Below, piece after piece: positions 7,677 through 18,095 of a stretch of DNA of 64,000 bases. A program made the position numbers and the translations under genes. The notes under the pieces were generated by a model, which saw only the letters and a list, made by a program, of their open reading frames with translations, searched no databases and had not been told where the DNA came from. Origin of the DNA: Peptostreptococcaceae bacterium VA2 (GTDB taxonomy: Bacteria; Bacillota; Clostridia; Peptostreptococcales; Peptostreptococcaceae); the NCBI GenBank assembly GCA_000686145.1, contig JMMB01000007.1, forward strand, positions 992,001 through 1,056,000, read 5' to 3'. Position 1 is the stretch's first letter; every line of letters starts with the position of its first letter.

Positions 7677-10600
7677 GTGTATTTAAAAAGATTAGAACTA
7701 AAAGGATTTAAATCCTTTCCTACAAAAACAGACATAATATTTAAAGAGGGTATAACTGCAATAGTAGGTCCTAATGGTAGTGGTAAAAGTAATATATCTG
7801 ATGCTGTTAGATGGGTTTTAGGGGAGCAAAGTATAAAAAGTCTTAGAGGTGACAAACTTGAAGATGTAATATTTGCAGGGACAGATACTAAAAAAGCAAT
7901 GAATTATTGTGAAGTTGCCCTTACAATAGACAACTGTGATAATAAGCTGGATTTAGATTTTAATGAAGTTACTATAAAAAGAAGAGCCTATAGAAACGGA
8001 GAAAGCGCATTTTTTCTAAATAATAAAAGCTGTAGGCTTAAAGATATAAAGGAAGTACTGCTAGATACAGGAATAGGAAAAGATGGGTATTCTATTATAG
8101 AACAGGGAAAAGTTGATGAAATACTTAGTAATAATCCTGTAAATAGAAGAAAAGTTTTTGATGAAGCCTGTGGAATATCTAAATTTAGATATAAAAAGCA
8201 AGAAGCTGAAAGAAATCTGAAAAACACAAAAGAGAATTTAGAGAGAATAAATGACATATATATTGAAATTGAAAATCAACTAAAGCCTCTTTTTACTCAG
8301 CAAGAAAAAGCTAAAAAATATGAAGAATTTAGTAAAAAGCTAAAAAATATAGAAGTAAATAGTTATATAAGAGAGATAGAAGGACTAGAAATAGAAATAA
8401 ATGAAGTAAGCAAACATAGTAAACTATTAGAAAGTGATTCTACAGAAACAGAAAAACAAAAGTCTCTTATAGAAAAAAGCTTTAATGAAACGAATAAAGA
8501 AATAGAAAATATAGATGAAAGCATCAATAAAGCTCAAGATTATATAAATAGTATAAAAACTGTAATATCTCAAAAAGATGCTCAAGTGAATCTTATAAAT
8601 GAAAGAATAAAAAATCATAAAAGTGATATAGAAAGAAATCATAAAGAATTAAATGAAATAAAAGAAAAGTTAGTAAAGAATAATGAAATCATAAGTGAAT
8701 TGAATGAAACAAAGTTAAAAAATGAAGAAAATATAATTACATTACAAGAAAACATAAGTTTATTAGATGAACTAAATACTAATAAAAAAGGTAAAATTGA
8801 AGATATAAATAATAATGTAGAAAATTTAAAAGACGATATAATAAGTATTTTAAATAAAAAACAAGAATCTAGTAGTAAATTATCTACACTTACGGCTAAT
8901 ATGGAAAATATAAACTCTAGAACTGAAAGTATAGATTTAGATATAAAAGAAATAAATAGAGAAGTAAATGAAAAAGATGTAGATTTAAATGAGTCTAAAC
9001 TTAGACATGAACTTAAAAAAGAAGAGTTAAATGGACTTAATAATAGACAAATTGAAATGAATAAAAAACTAACTGATTTAATTAATGTAAACAATAACTT
9101 AGATAAACAAATTCAAAATAATAAATATAGTTTGAATGACTATAATTCTAAGGTCAATATATACATTGAAATGGAAAATCATAATGAAGGTTTTAATAAA
9201 GGGGTAAAAGAAGTTCTTAAAAATAAAAACTTACAAGGTGTACATGGAGCATTAGGACAACTTGTAGGAGTAGATGCTAATTATGAAAAAGCTATAGAGT
9301 CAGCACTTGGTGCATATATGCAAAACATAATTACTAGCGATGAAGTTAGTGCGAAGATTGCTATAAACTACTTAAAGAAAAATAATTTAGGAAGAGTAAC
9401 ATTTTTGCCATTAAATATTATAAAATCTAATAAGATAGATGTAAAAAATATTAGATGTAATACTAAATTTATAGGTTTAGCAAGTGACTTATTATCTTAT
9501 GATGAAAAGTATAAAAATATAGTTGAAAATATACTTGGAAGAACGATAGTGATTGACACTATAGATAATGGAATTAAATTTGCAAAAGAAACAAACCATA
9601 AATATAAAGTCGTAACTTTAGATGGAGAAATACTAAACCCAGGTGGTTCTTTAACCGGAGGAAGTTTTAGAACTAATGGTAATATATTATCTAGAAAAAG
9701 GTTAATAAATGAATACTCTCAAAAAATTCAAGATACTAAAAAAGAAATTGAATTGTTAATAAATCAAAAAGAAGAATGTAATCAAAATATAATCGACTAT
9801 CAAAGTGATATAAATGAAATTAATAAACAGATAAAAGAAGTTGATAAAACTATAATAATTGAGAATTCATACATTGGAAAAGTAGAAGATGAGATAAAAT
9901 CTTTAAAAATAAGCACAACTAAATTAGAAAATGAAAAAGAAAGCTTAGATTATAACTTGAAATATACTTTAGAAAAAATTGAAAACGTTAAAAAGAGTAT
10001 ATTAGAATTAGATAACAAACATAATGGTAACAAAGATAAAATAGGTGAACTATCTATAGTATTAAAACAATCAAGTGGAGTTTATGAAACTGATAAGATA
10101 AAATATGACGAGCTAAATATAGATTTAGTAAAGTATAAACAATTAAATACAAATACCTTAAGTGAATTAAATAGAATTGATAAAGAAAATCTAGAATTAA
10201 AAGAAAAACTAGACATCATCCAAAAAGAATTTGAGATACACAGAGTTCAAACATCTAAACTAGAAGAAGAAATAGTTATAGAAGAAACAGAAAAGGTAAG
10301 TTTAAATAAACAATTAGTTGATAACATTATAAACTTAGATAACAAAAAAGCTTCTAAAGAAGATTTAAAGAACAAATTAGAAGAACTAAATAAAGATTTA
10401 AAAACTATAGATAGACAGTACATAGACTTAAAAGAAAGTTTATTTAAAGTACAAGGTAAATTAGAAAGATTTAAATCTAGTCAAGAAACTTATAAAAATA
10501 GATTGATTGAAGAGTATGAAATGACTTTAGAACAAGCTGTGGAAATTAAAGATGATACTATAGAAATAGATAAAAAGATGCTAGAAAATCTAAAAAGAGA

Positions 10601-11231
10601 AATAAGAGTTCTTGGAAATGTAAATATGGACTCTATAAAAGAGTATGAAGAAGTAAAAGAGAGATATGATTTTTATAGTGAACAAAAACAAGACTTAGAA
10701 CAGTCAATAGAAGCGATAGAAAAGCTTATATCAGATCTAGAAGAAAATATGAAGGCAGAGTTTAAAGTTAAATTTGAAAAAATAAATGAAAACTTCAAAT
10801 ATGTATATAAAAGGTTATTTGGTGGAGGTAATGGAGAACTTACTATATTAGATAAACAAAATATACTAGAAAGTGATATTGAAATAACAGCTCAGCCACC
10901 TGGCAAAAAAATGAAAAACTTAAACTTATTATCAGGTGGAGAAAAAGCTCTTACTGCAATAAGCATACTGTTCTCAATATTATTAGCTAAGCCAACACCG
11001 TTTTGTATATTAGATGAAATAGAGGCTCCATTAGATGATGCTAATATATTTAGATTTGGAGAATTTTTAAAAGAATTATCTCAAGATACTCAGTTTATAG
11101 CAGTTACACATAGAAGAGGAACTATGGAAGCATCTGATTATATATATGGAGTAACTATGCAAGAAAAGGCAATATCTAAGGTTTTAAGCTTAAAATTAAA
11201 TGAGGCTCAAGAGATAACTGACATAATTTAA
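7677..11231 (+). CDS. smc: Chromosome segregation SMC protein
   Basis: ATPase of the SMC-ScpAB condensin. The GTG start is chosen because GGGAGAGAG lies just before it and it gives the usual N-terminus (V/M)YLKRLELKGFKSF; 1184 residues is the usual length. Seen: Walker A GPNGSGKSN (31-39), long coiled coils, a central hinge (about 510-670, with GALGQLVGV and GGSLTGG), and the C-terminal LSGGEKALTAISILFSI signature with Walker B CILDEIEAPLDDAN. Its partners scpA and scpB are 42 kb downstream in this window. Confidence 0.96.
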   Translation: MYLKRLELKGFKSFPTKTDIIFKEGITAIVGPNGSGKSNISDAVRWVLGEQSIKSLRGDKLEDVIFAGTDTKKAMNYCEVALTIDNCDNKLDLDFNEVTIKRRAYRNGESAFFLNNKSCRLKDIKEVLLDTGIGKDGYSIIEQGKVDEILSNNPVNRRKVFDEACGISKFRYKKQEAERNLKNTKENLERINDIYIEIENQLKPLFTQQEKAKKYEEFSKKLKNIEVNSYIREIEGLEIEINEVSKHSKLLESDSTETEKQKSLIEKSFNETNKEIENIDESINKAQDYINSIKTVISQKDAQVNLINERIKNHKSDIERNHKELNEIKEKLVKNNEIISELNETKLKNEENIITLQENISLLDELNTNKKGKIEDINNNVENLKDDIISILNKKQESSSKLSTLTANMENINSRTESIDLDIKEINREVNEKDVDLNESKLRHELKKEELNGLNNRQIEMNKKLTDLINVNNNLDKQIQNNKYSLNDYNSKVNIYIEMENHNEGFNKGVKEVLKNKNLQGVHGALGQLVGVDANYEKAIESALGAYMQNIITSDEVSAKIAINYLKKNNLGRVTFLPLNIIKSNKIDVKNIRCNTKFIGLASDLLSYDEKYKNIVENILGRTIVIDTIDNGIKFAKETNHKYKVVTLDGEILNPGGSLTGGSFRTNGNILSRKRLINEYSQKIQDTKKEIELLINQKEECNQNIIDYQSDINEINKQIKEVDKTIIIENSYIGKVEDEIKSLKISTTKLENEKESLDYNLKYTLEKIENVKKSILELDNKHNGNKDKIGELSIVLKQSSGVYETDKIKYDELNIDLVKYKQLNTNTLSELNRIDKENLELKEKLDIIQKEFEIHRVQTSKLEEEIVIEETEKVSLNKQLVDNIINLDNKKASKEDLKNKLEELNKDLKTIDRQYIDLKESLFKVQGKLERFKSSQETYKNRLIEEYEMTLEQAVEIKDDTIEIDKKMLENLKREIRVLGNVNMDSIKEYEEVKERYDFYSEQKQDLEQSIEAIEKLISDLEENMKAEFKVKFEKINENFKYVYKRLFGGGNGELTILDKQNILESDIEITAQPPGKKMKNLNLLSGGEKALTAISILFSILLAKPTPFCILDEIEAPLDDANIFRFGEFLKELSQDTQFIAVTHRRGTMEASDYIYGVTMQEKAISKVLSLKLNEAQEITDII

Positions 11232-11235
11232 AAAC

Positions 11236-11268
11236 ATTTAGCAAGTAAATAAATTTTACTTGCTAAAT
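11236..11268 (+). other. Hairpin between smc and ftsY
   Basis: ATTTAGCAAGTAAA and its perfect complement are separated by five bases. No T-run follows, so it is a weak terminator at best; it may shape mRNA processing or attenuation between the two genes. Confidence 0.45.
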
Positions 11269-11334
11269 AAATATATAAATAGATTTATTAAAATCTATAT
11301 GATAAATCTAATATTGTACTTTGGAGGTAAAATA

Positions 11335-12648
11335 GTGTTTAAGAAATTATTTAAATTTGGAAAGAAAAAAGATGATAATGAAGAAATAGAAAAATTAAAT
11401 GAAACTGAAGATACAAATGATGCACCTAAAGAAATAACAGAAGAAGAAAATACAAATAAAGAACAAACAATCGAAACAAATATACAAGAACCAATAACTG
11501 AAGAATATGAAGAACAAATTAAAGAAAGTACAACATTTGAAATTGAAGAAGAAATAAAACAAGATGAAGAAGATACAAAATCTGAAGCTGAAGAAGAACC
11601 AAAACAAGATGATATAGAACAAACAGAATTGCTTGAAGAATTATCACAAGAAGATGATAAAAAAGAAATTAAAGAAGAAGTAAATAGTGAAGTTAAAGAA
11701 GAAAATAATATTGAAGAAACGATAGAAGAAGAAAAAGTTAGCTTATTTGATAGACTAAAGCAAGGTTTAAGTAAAGCTAAACAAGGTATAACAGATAGAA
11801 TAGATGAGGTATTAAAATCATATACAAAAGTAGATGAAGAATTATTAGAAGAATTAGAAGAAATATTAATAACTGCAGATGTTGGTGTAAATACTACTAT
11901 GGATATAATAGAACAACTTAGAGTTAAGATAAAACAAAAGGGAATAACAAATCCAATGGATGTTAGAGTTGAACTTAAAGCTATAGTAGAAGAAATACTA
12001 ACTAATGATAATTCAAAGTTAGATGTATCTCATTCTCCAACTATAATACTTATGGTTGGTGTAAATGGAGTTGGGAAAACAACTACAATAGGAAAATTAG
12101 CAAACAAATATAAAAAAGATGGTAAAAAAGTATTATTAGCAGCAGGAGACACTTTTAGAGCGGCAGCTATAGAACAATTAGAAGTATGGTCATCAAGAAG
12201 TAATGTTGATATAATAAAACATCAAGAAGGAGCAGACCCAGGAGCTGTAATATTTGATGCTGTAAAAGCTGCGAAGGCTAGAAATGTGGATGTATTAATT
12301 TGCGATACTGCAGGTAGATTACACAATAAAGCTAACCTTATGAATGAACTTGGAAAAGTATTTAAAATAGTAGATAGAGAATTCCCAGAAGCTAAAAAAG
12401 AAGTACTATTAGTAGTCGATGCGACAACTGGACAAAATGCAGTAGCGCAAGCTAAGACATTCAAAGAGGTTGCACAGATAACTGGAATAGTTTTAACCAA
12501 GCTTGATGGTACTGCAAAAGGTGGAGTTGTTATAGCAGTTAAAAGTGAAGTTGATGTTCCAGTTAAGCTAATAGGAGTAGGAGAAACTGTAGAAGATTTA
12601 CAAGATTTTGACGCAAAGGCATTTTCTGATGCTTTATTTGGGAAGTAA
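11335..12648 (+). CDS. ftsY: Signal recognition particle receptor FtsY
   Basis: GTPase receptor for SRP at the membrane. Start taken at GTG because TTGGAGG lies just before it and the product then begins MFKKLFKFGKKK, the basic membrane-binding helix typical of FtsY; an upstream in-frame ATG at 11260 overlaps the hairpin. 437 residues: a long Glu-rich A region (to about 130), then the NG domain with GVNGVGKTTTIGKLA, DTAGRLHNK and TKLDGTAKGG. Pairs with ffh 0.5 kb downstream. Confidence 0.95.
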   Translation: MFKKLFKFGKKKDDNEEIEKLNETEDTNDAPKEITEEENTNKEQTIETNIQEPITEEYEEQIKESTTFEIEEEIKQDEEDTKSEAEEEPKQDDIEQTELLEELSQEDDKKEIKEEVNSEVKEENNIEETIEEEKVSLFDRLKQGLSKAKQGITDRIDEVLKSYTKVDEELLEELEEILITADVGVNTTMDIIEQLRVKIKQKGITNPMDVRVELKAIVEEILTNDNSKLDVSHSPTIILMVGVNGVGKTTTIGKLANKYKKDGKKVLLAAGDTFRAAAIEQLEVWSSRSNVDIIKHQEGADPGAVIFDAVKAAKARNVDVLICDTAGRLHNKANLMNELGKVFKIVDREFPEAKKEVLLVVDATTGQNAVAQAKTFKEVAQITGIVLTKLDGTAKGGVVIAVKSEVDVPVKLIGVGETVEDLQDFDAKAFSDALFGK

Positions 12649-12715
12649 TTAGCATTAAAAATAAAGTGTCAATAATTACACTACAATAACTTTAAAATAA
12701 AATAATAATTCTATA

Positions 12716-12744
12716 TTGACAACAAGTGCTATATAGTATAAAAT
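12716..12744 (+). promoter_or_regulatory. Probable promoter for ylxM-ffh
   Basis: TTGACA at 12716-12721, a 17-base spacer and TAAAAT at 12739-12744. It implies the SRP genes can be transcribed separately from smc-ftsY. Confidence 0.55.
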
Positions 12745-12796
12745 ACAATGTGTAAAGTAAATAACCTTTACAGTATGTCACTGGGAAGTGTAATAG

Positions 12797-13165
12797 ATGA
12801 ATATAGAAAAAATGGTTGAAATTGGATTATTATTTGAACAATACAAAGAATTACTAACTGATAAGCAAAGAGAGATAGTTTCTCTATATTATGAAGAAGA
12901 TTATTCTTTAGGTGAAATCAGTGAAAATTTTAATGTATCTAGGCAAGGTGTCTATGATACGCTAAAGCGTTCAGAGAAAATACTAAAAGACTATGAAAAT
13001 AAATTGAAATTAGTATATAAACTCCAAGAACAAGAAAAATTCGTCAAAGTTATGGTAGATAAAATTGTTGACATTAAACAAGATTTATTGCAAAATAGAG
13101 ATTGTGCTAATTTAATCCCTAGGCTAGAAAATATAGAAGATATATGTAGGGAGATGTTAAAATGA
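12797..13165 (+). CDS. ylxM: YlxM family HTH protein, SRP-associated
   Basis: 122 residues with a sigma-70 region 4-like helix-turn-helix: [25 protein letters not shown] then [17 protein letters not shown]. The family (UPF0122) is almost always next to ffh and is thought to modulate SRP. The stop overlaps the ffh start by 4 bases (ATGA). GGGAAGTG is the likely ribosome site. Confidence 0.9.
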   Translation: MNIEKMVEIGLLFEQYKELLTDKQREIVSLYYEEDYSLGEISENFNVSRQGVYDTLKRSEKILKDYENKLKLVYKLQEQEKFVKVMVDKIVDIKQDLLQNRDCANLIPRLENIEDICREMLK

Positions 13166-14514
13166 TATTTGAAGGATTATCTGATAAACTACAAGGTGCA
13201 CTTAGTAAGTTAAAGTCTAAAGGAAAACTTACTGAAAAAGATATAAAAGATGCTATGAGAGAAGTTAAACTTGCTTTATTAGAAGCAGATGTTAACTTTA
13301 AAGTAGTTAAAGATTTTATAAAAAAAGTACAAGAAAGATGTGTTGGACAAGAAGTAATGGAAAGTTTAACTCCTGCACAACACATAATTAAAATAGTAAA
13401 TGAGGAACTTACAAGCTTAATGGGTGATGTATCTAGTAAAGTAGTAATATCTCCTAAGCCACCAACAATAATAATGATGGTTGGACTTCAAGGGGCAGGA
13501 AAAACTACAACATCTGGTAAACTTGGAGGATACTTTAAAAAGCAAGGTAAAAGACCTTTGCTTGTTGCATGTGACGTTTATAGACCAGCGGCTATAAAGC
13601 AGTTGCAAGTAGTTGGAGAAAAATTAGATATACCAGTATTCAACATGGGTGACAAGGAAAGTCCAATAAATATAGCAAAAGCAGGATTAAGTCATGCATT
13701 AAAAAATAATAATGACTTAGTTATTATAGATACAGCAGGTAGACTTCATGTTGATGAAGCTTTAATGGATGAATTAAAATCAATCAAAAGTGAAGTTAAA
13801 CCTCATGAAATACTTTTAGTTGTAGACTCTATGACAGGACAAGATGCAGTTAATGTTGCAGAAAGTTTCAATGAAACTCTTGGAGTAGATGGAGTAGTAT
13901 TAACTAAATTAGATGGAGACACTCGAGGTGGAGCAGCACTTTCAATAAGAGCTGTAACTCAAAAGCCCATAAAGTTTATAGGTATGGGTGAAAAGTTAGA
14001 TGACTTAGAACAGTTCCATCCAGATAGAATGGCATCTAGAATATTAGGTATGGGAGATATCCTAAGCTTAATAGAAAAAGCACAAGAAAATATGGATATG
14101 GATAAAGCTAGAGAGTTAGAACAAAAAATTAAGAAGCAAGAACTTGATTTTGAAGACTTTTTAGAACAAATGGAACAAATTCAAAACATGGGACCACTTG
14201 ATAAAATATTAGGTATGATGCCAGGTATGGGAAATATTAAAGACCAACTTGGTGACGTAGATTTAAATGGTAAAGAGATGAAAAGAACTAAAGCCATTGT
14301 ACAATCTATGACAGTAGAAGAAAGAAGAAATCCTACTATATTAAATGCTTCTAGGAAAAAAAGAATAGCTAGAGGTAGTGGAAGTAGTGTCCAAGATGTA
14401 AACAGGCTGATAAAACAATTCAACGAAATGAAGAAAATGATGAAGATGTTTACAGGCTCACAAAAAAGTATGAAGAAAAGGGGCGGTTTCGCCGGACTTC
14501 CTTTCTTTAAATAA
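13162..14514 (+). CDS. ffh: Signal recognition particle protein Ffh
   Basis: Binds 4.5S/6S SRP RNA and signal sequences to target proteins to the membrane. 450 residues: N domain, GTPase domain with [25 protein letters not shown] and [13 protein letters not shown], then a Met-rich M domain (from about 300; [13 protein letters not shown]) and a basic C-terminus. Translationally coupled to ylxM; rpsP follows after 32 bases. Confidence 0.97.
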   Translation: MIFEGLSDKLQGALSKLKSKGKLTEKDIKDAMREVKLALLEADVNFKVVKDFIKKVQERCVGQEVMESLTPAQHIIKIVNEELTSLMGDVSSKVVISPKPPTIIMMVGLQGAGKTTTSGKLGGYFKKQGKRPLLVACDVYRPAAIKQLQVVGEKLDIPVFNMGDKESPINIAKAGLSHALKNNNDLVIIDTAGRLHVDEALMDELKSIKSEVKPHEILLVVDSMTGQDAVNVAESFNETLGVDGVVLTKLDGDTRGGAALSIRAVTQKPIKFIGMGEKLDDLEQFHPDRMASRILGMGDILSLIEKAQENMDMDKARELEQKIKKQELDFEDFLEQMEQIQNMGPLDKILGMMPGMGNIKDQLGDVDLNGKEMKRTKAIVQSMTVEERRNPTILNASRKKRIARGSGSSVQDVNRLIKQFNEMKKMMKMFTGSQKSMKKRGGFAGLPFFK

Positions 14515-14546
14515 ATAATAGACAAAAATTTTCGGAGGTGACTGTA

Positions 14547-14813
14547 ATGGCAGTTAAAATAAGATTAAAAAGAATGGGATCAAACAAAAAACCTTTCTAC
14601 AGAATAGTAGTAGCGGATTCAAGATCTCCTAGAGATGGAAAATTCATAGAGGAAATAGGATTCTACAATCCAATTTCTCAACCAAAGCAAGTTAAAATAA
14701 ACGATGAGAAAGCTGTAAAGTGGTTATCAAACGGTGCTCAACCAACTGAAACTGTAAAATCTTTATTAGTTAACAACGGAGTAATGGAAAAATTCGAAGC
14801 TTCTAAAAAATAA
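14547..14813 (+). CDS. rpsP: 30S ribosomal protein S16
   Basis: 88 residues starting [22 protein letters not shown], the family signature. The ATG at 14547 is preferred over an in-frame GTG three codons upstream, which lies within the GGAGGTG ribosome site. Followed by khpA, rimM and trmD, the usual operon order. Confidence 0.97.
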   Translation: MAVKIRLKRMGSNKKPFYRIVVADSRSPRDGKFIEEIGFYNPISQPKQVKINDEKAVKWLSNGAQPTETVKSLLVNNGVMEKFEASKK

Positions 14814-14839
14814 TATTTTTTTGATTAGGAGATGAGTAT

Positions 14840-15067
14840 ATGAAAGAGCTAGTGTTAGATATAGCTAAAGCTCTAGTTGATAACCCTGAAGGTGTAGTAG
14901 TTGAAGAAACAAAGGATAAAGATGAAATAATCTTAAAACTTAGTGTTTCTCAAGACGACATGGGAAAGGTTATTGGAAAGCAGGGCAGAATAGCTAAGGC
15001 TATAAGAACTGTCGTTAAATCTGCTGCAAACAGAGAGAATGTCAAAGTTTCTCTTGAGATAGTATAA
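14840..15067 (+). CDS. khpA: KH-domain RNA-binding protein KhpA
   Basis: 75 residues, a single KH domain with the GxxG loop IGKQGRI. The family forms a dimer or pairs with KhpB and binds RNA, affecting cell size and division in Firmicutes. Normal position between rpsP and rimM. A terminator follows at once. Confidence 0.93.
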   Translation: MKELVLDIAKALVDNPEGVVVEETKDKDEIILKLSVSQDDMGKVIGKQGRIAKAIRTVVKSAANRENVKVSLEIV

Positions 15068-15096
15068 AAGGATTAGGTATATACCTAGTCCTTTTT
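15068..15096 (+). terminator. Terminator after khpA
   Basis: AAGGATTAGGTA pairs with TACCTAGTCCTT across a very short loop and runs into TTTTTG. It separates rpsP-khpA from rimM-trmD, perhaps only partly. Confidence 0.75.
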
Positions 15097-15172
15097 GTAT
15101 ATAAGTGCAAAGAATAAAAAATACCAATTATACAAAGAATAAGATTTAATTTAAGGAGTAAGGAGAATTATA

Positions 15173-15685
15173 ATGAATAAATTAACGCATTTTAAAATAG
15201 GACAAATAGTTAGTACTCAAGGCCTAAAAGGTGAAGTAAGGGTATATAGCTATACAGATGATATATATAGATTTGATGATTTAGAGACTTTTTATTTAGG
15301 TAAAGATTTAGAAAACAAATGGATAGTTGAAAAAGTTAGATATAAGGGCAACATGGTAATAATGAAGATAGAAGGCATAAATACTGTAGAAGAAGCTGAA
15401 AAATTAAAAAATAAATTTATGTATGTATCAAGAGAAGAAGGTAGAGAATTAGAAGAAGGTGAATTCTTTATATCTGATATGATAGGTATAGATGTGTACA
15501 CTGTAGATGGACAACATGTAGGAGTATTAGATGATGTACTTCAATATGCTGCAAACGATGTGTATGTTATAAAAGGTGCAGAAAATAAAGAATATATGAT
15601 ACCAGCTATGCTTAAGTTTGTTCCTACAATAGATATGAGTGAAAGAAAAATGATAATAGACCCTATAGCGGGAATGTTAGACTAG
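15173..15685 (+). CDS. rimM: Ribosome maturation factor RimM
   Basis: 170 residues, normal length. N-terminal RimM domain starting FKIGQIVSTQGLKGEVRVYSYTDD, then a PRC-barrel-like C-domain (about 95-168, EGEFFISDMIGIDVY). Assists maturation of the 30S head together with S19. trmD follows after 8 bases. Confidence 0.95.
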   Translation: MNKLTHFKIGQIVSTQGLKGEVRVYSYTDDIYRFDDLETFYLGKDLENKWIVEKVRYKGNMVIMKIEGINTVEEAEKLKNKFMYVSREEGRELEEGEFFISDMIGIDVYTVDGQHVGVLDDVLQYAANDVYVIKGAENKEYMIPAMLKFVPTIDMSERKMIIDPIAGMLD

Positions 15686-15693
15686 GAGATAAT

Positions 15694-16386
15694 ATGAGAT
15701 TTCATATAATGACTCTTTTCCCAGAGATATTTAATTCATATATGAGTGAAAGTATAATGAAAAGAGCTGTGGAGAAAGAAAAAATAGAAGTAAACATATA
15801 TAATATGAGAGATTTTTCTACTAATAAGCATAAAAAAGTAGATGACTATCCGTTTGGAGGAGGAGCTGGTATGGTAATGACTCCTCAACCTATATATGAC
15901 ACGTATATGCATATCATAAAAACACACAATATAAAAAACCCAAGAGTTATTTATTTAACTCCTAAGGGAAAAGTACATAATCAAACTATGGCAGAAGATT
16001 TTTCTAAATTAGATGATGTTATTCTTTTATGTGGGCATTATGAAGGAATAGATCAAAGGATTATTAATTTAATAGTAACTGATGAAGTATCTATAGGAGA
16101 CTATGTTTTAACAGGTGGAGAACTTCCAGCTTTAATACTAATTGATTCAATATCTAGACTTATACCCGGTGTATTAAGTCAAAATGAATCTTTTGAAGAA
16201 GAATCTTTTAAGGATAATTTATTAGAATACCCACACTACACAAGACCAAGAGAATTTATGGATCTTCAAGTTCCAGATGTTTTATTATCAGGAAATCATA
16301 AAAACATAGAAAATTGGAGAAATGACGAATCTATTAGAATCACTAAAGAAAGAAGACCGGATTTGTATAAAAAAGCTTGTAAATAA
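15694..16386 (+). CDS. trmD: tRNA (guanine37-N1)-methyltransferase
   Basis: SPOUT methyltransferase placing m1G37 next to the anticodon to prevent frameshifting. 230 residues. Seen: MRFHIMTLFPEIFNSY start, PFGGGAGMV (about 51-59), LCGHYEGIDQRI, and the trefoil-knot motif IGDYVLTGGELPAL. The promoter for rplS begins inside its last codons. Confidence 0.96.
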   Translation: MRFHIMTLFPEIFNSYMSESIMKRAVEKEKIEVNIYNMRDFSTNKHKKVDDYPFGGGAGMVMTPQPIYDTYMHIIKTHNIKNPRVIYLTPKGKVHNQTMAEDFSKLDDVILLCGHYEGIDQRIINLIVTDEVSIGDYVLTGGELPALILIDSISRLIPGVLSQNESFEEESFKDNLLEYPHYTRPREFMDLQVPDVLLSGNHKNIENWRNDESIRITKERRPDLYKKACK

Positions 16387-16405
16387 ATACAAAATATAGT
16401 ATAAT
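16377..16405 (+). promoter_or_regulatory. Probable promoter for rplS
   Basis: TTGTAA at 16377-16382, 17-base spacer, TATAAT at 16400-16405. The -35 overlaps the end of trmD. Confidence 0.55.
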
Positions 16406-16427
16406 TTTAAATGTTGAAAAAATAAAC

Positions 16428-16470
16428 GGGCATTCCTCTTTTTACACACATGAGGTAATTAAGAATGTCT
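16428..16470 (+). promoter_or_regulatory. Candidate L19 ribosomal-protein leader structure
   Basis: In the rplS leader GGGCATTC (16428-16435) can pair with GAATGTCT (16463-16470), enclosing an inner CCTC/GAGG pairing. A structured leader upstream of L19 is known in Firmicutes (L19 leader); I infer this is one, but could not run a covariance model. Confidence 0.4.
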
Positions 16471-16491
16471 ATGATACTAGGAGGACGTAAA

Positions 16492-16845
16492 ATGAACGAA
16501 TTATTAAAATCATTAGAGCAAGAGCAATTAAAGAACGAAATACCTAACTTTGGAGCTGGTGATACTGTTAAGGTACACGTTAAAATAGTTGAGGGTAAAA
16601 GAGAAAGAATACAAATATTCGAAGGATTTGTATTAAAAAGACAAGGTGGAGGAATAAAAGAGACTTTCACTGTTAGAAAAATATCTTTCAATGTTGGAGT
16701 AGAAAGAACTTTCCCAGTTCATTCTCCAAGAATAGAGAAGATAGAAGTAACTAGAAAAGGTAAAGTAAGAAGAGCTAAATTAACTTACTTAAGAGGTAGA
16801 GTTGGTAAAGCTGCTAAGATAAAAGAATTAAGAGTTGCTAGATAA
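16492..16845 (+). CDS. rplS: 50S ribosomal protein L19
   Basis: 117 residues starting [20 protein letters not shown] with the family signature [13 protein letters not shown] and a basic C-terminus. The ATG behind GGAGG is chosen; an in-frame ATG 27 bases upstream is within the leader structure. Own promoter and terminator suggest a single-gene transcript. Confidence 0.96.
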   Translation: MNELLKSLEQEQLKNEIPNFGAGDTVKVHVKIVEGKRERIQIFEGFVLKRQGGGIKETFTVRKISFNVGVERTFPVHSPRIEKIEVTRKGKVRRAKLTYLRGRVGKAAKIKELRVAR

Positions 16846-16864
16846 TTAAACTTTACTATAAATT

Positions 16865-16893
16865 AAAAGGACTGATTATATCAGTCCTTTTTG
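16865..16893 (+). terminator. Terminator after rplS
   Basis: AAAAGGACTGA pairs with TCAGTCCTTTT around a short loop, followed by a T-run. Also lies just beyond the stop of reverse-strand manA, so it may serve both strands. Confidence 0.85.
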
Positions 16894-16902
16894 TATGCTA
16901 TA

Positions 16903-17847
16903 TTATATGTGAGAATATATAATTTCCATGTTACCACCTAAAGTAAACTCATCTAAATCTGAAGGGATTATGAAATTATCACCTTTAGTTAATTCAAATG
17001 AAGACGTAGAAGTAGTTAAAGTACCATTCCCATCTAATATACTGTATAGAGAAAATGGCTTATCATGGCTAAAATTACATTTTCCAAACACCTCTAATTT
17101 ATGAACGCTAAAAAATTCATTACTTACAAATGTAGTACGATTAAAACTATCAGTAGATTTTCTATTGTAAGTATTATTATTTTCAATATGAGGAACTGTA
17201 GTTACAGCTATAGATTTATTCACATGAAGTTCACGCTTATTTCCGTTATCATCAACTCTATCATAGTCATAAACTCTATAAGTTGTATCAGAGTTTTGTT
17301 GTGTCTCTAACACTAAAGTTCCTTTGCATAGTGCGTGTATAGTACCACTTGGAACATAGAAGAAGTCTCCTTTTTTAACTTTAACTTTTCTAAGTAATTC
17401 ACTCCACTCATTATTAGCTATCATTTGAGATAGTTCTTCACGGGAAGTAGCATTATGACCAAATATCATTTCTGCATCGTCATCACAATCTATTATATAC
17501 CAGCATTCTGTTTTGCCAAGTTCTCCATTTTCATTTACATTTGCATATTCATCATTAGGATGAACTTGTACAGAAAGGTTATCGTTTGCATCTAGAATTT
17601 TAGTAAGCAATGGGAATTTATCACCAGGAGCATTTCCGAAAACTTCTCTATGAGTATTCCATAATTGAGATAGTGTCATACCCTTGTATTTTCCATTTAC
17701 AATTGTACAATCACCATTTTCATGAGAACTTATAGCCCAGCATTCTCCAGTATTATTAGATGGTATTTCATAGTTGAATTTATCTTTTAAAGCAGTTCCT
17801 CCCCAAATTCTATACATGAATAAAGGGTTTAAAAATAATGGTTCCAT
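16903..17847 (-). CDS. manA: Class I mannose-6-phosphate isomerase
   Basis: Interconverts mannose 6-phosphate and fructose 6-phosphate, a zinc enzyme of the cupin fold. 314 residues, the Firmicute short form. Seen: VQVHPNDEYA (Gln and His metal ligands), GKTECWYI (Glu ligand), VPSGTIHAL (His ligand). AGGAGG lies 8 bases before the ATG. Only reverse-strand gene in the first 47 kb; it separates rplS from rbgA, which are often close in Firmicutes. Confidence 0.93.
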   Translation of the reverse strand: MEPLFLNPLFMYRIWGGTALKDKFNYEIPSNNTGECWAISSHENGDCTIVNGKYKGMTLSQLWNTHREVFGNAPGDKFPLLTKILDANDNLSVQVHPNDEYANVNENGELGKTECWYIIDCDDDAEMIFGHNATSREELSQMIANNEWSELLRKVKVKKGDFFYVPSGTIHALCKGTLVLETQQNSDTTYRVYDYDRVDDNGNKRELHVNKSIAVTTVPHIENNNTYNRKSTDSFNRTTFVSNEFFSVHKLEVFGKCNFSHDKPFSLYSILDGNGTLTTSTSSFELTKGDNFIIPSDLDEFTLGGNMEIIYSHI

Positions 17848-17896
17848 ATATATTTGCCTCCTAAGCTGTGATTAAAATTTAATGATACTATAAATA

Positions 17897-17924
17897 ATTA
17901 TATTATAAAATGAATTAAAATCAA
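17897..17924 (-). promoter_or_regulatory. Probable promoter for manA
   Basis: On the reverse strand, TTGATT (17919-17924), a 16-base spacer and TATAAT (17897-17902) lie about 50 bases before the manA start. Confidence 0.5.
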
Positions 17925-18095
17925 GATAAGAAATTTTATTTAATGTAAAAATATAAATATACAGAAATTATATAAGTAAGAGTAGGTAAATATTAGACAA
18001 GCATAAAAAATAATAATATGGTATAATAGACAAGTTAAAGTAAAATGAGCGAATTAGTTTAGAGAATACACTAGATATATAAAGGAGTGATAATT

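Noticed and set aside
11236-11268. Intrinsic terminator after smc
   Set aside because: Stem is good but no T-run follows; listed only as a hairpin.
11395-11622. Phe-rich reverse open frame
   Set aside because: Antisense of the Glu/Lys-rich FtsY N-terminal region, a composition artefact.
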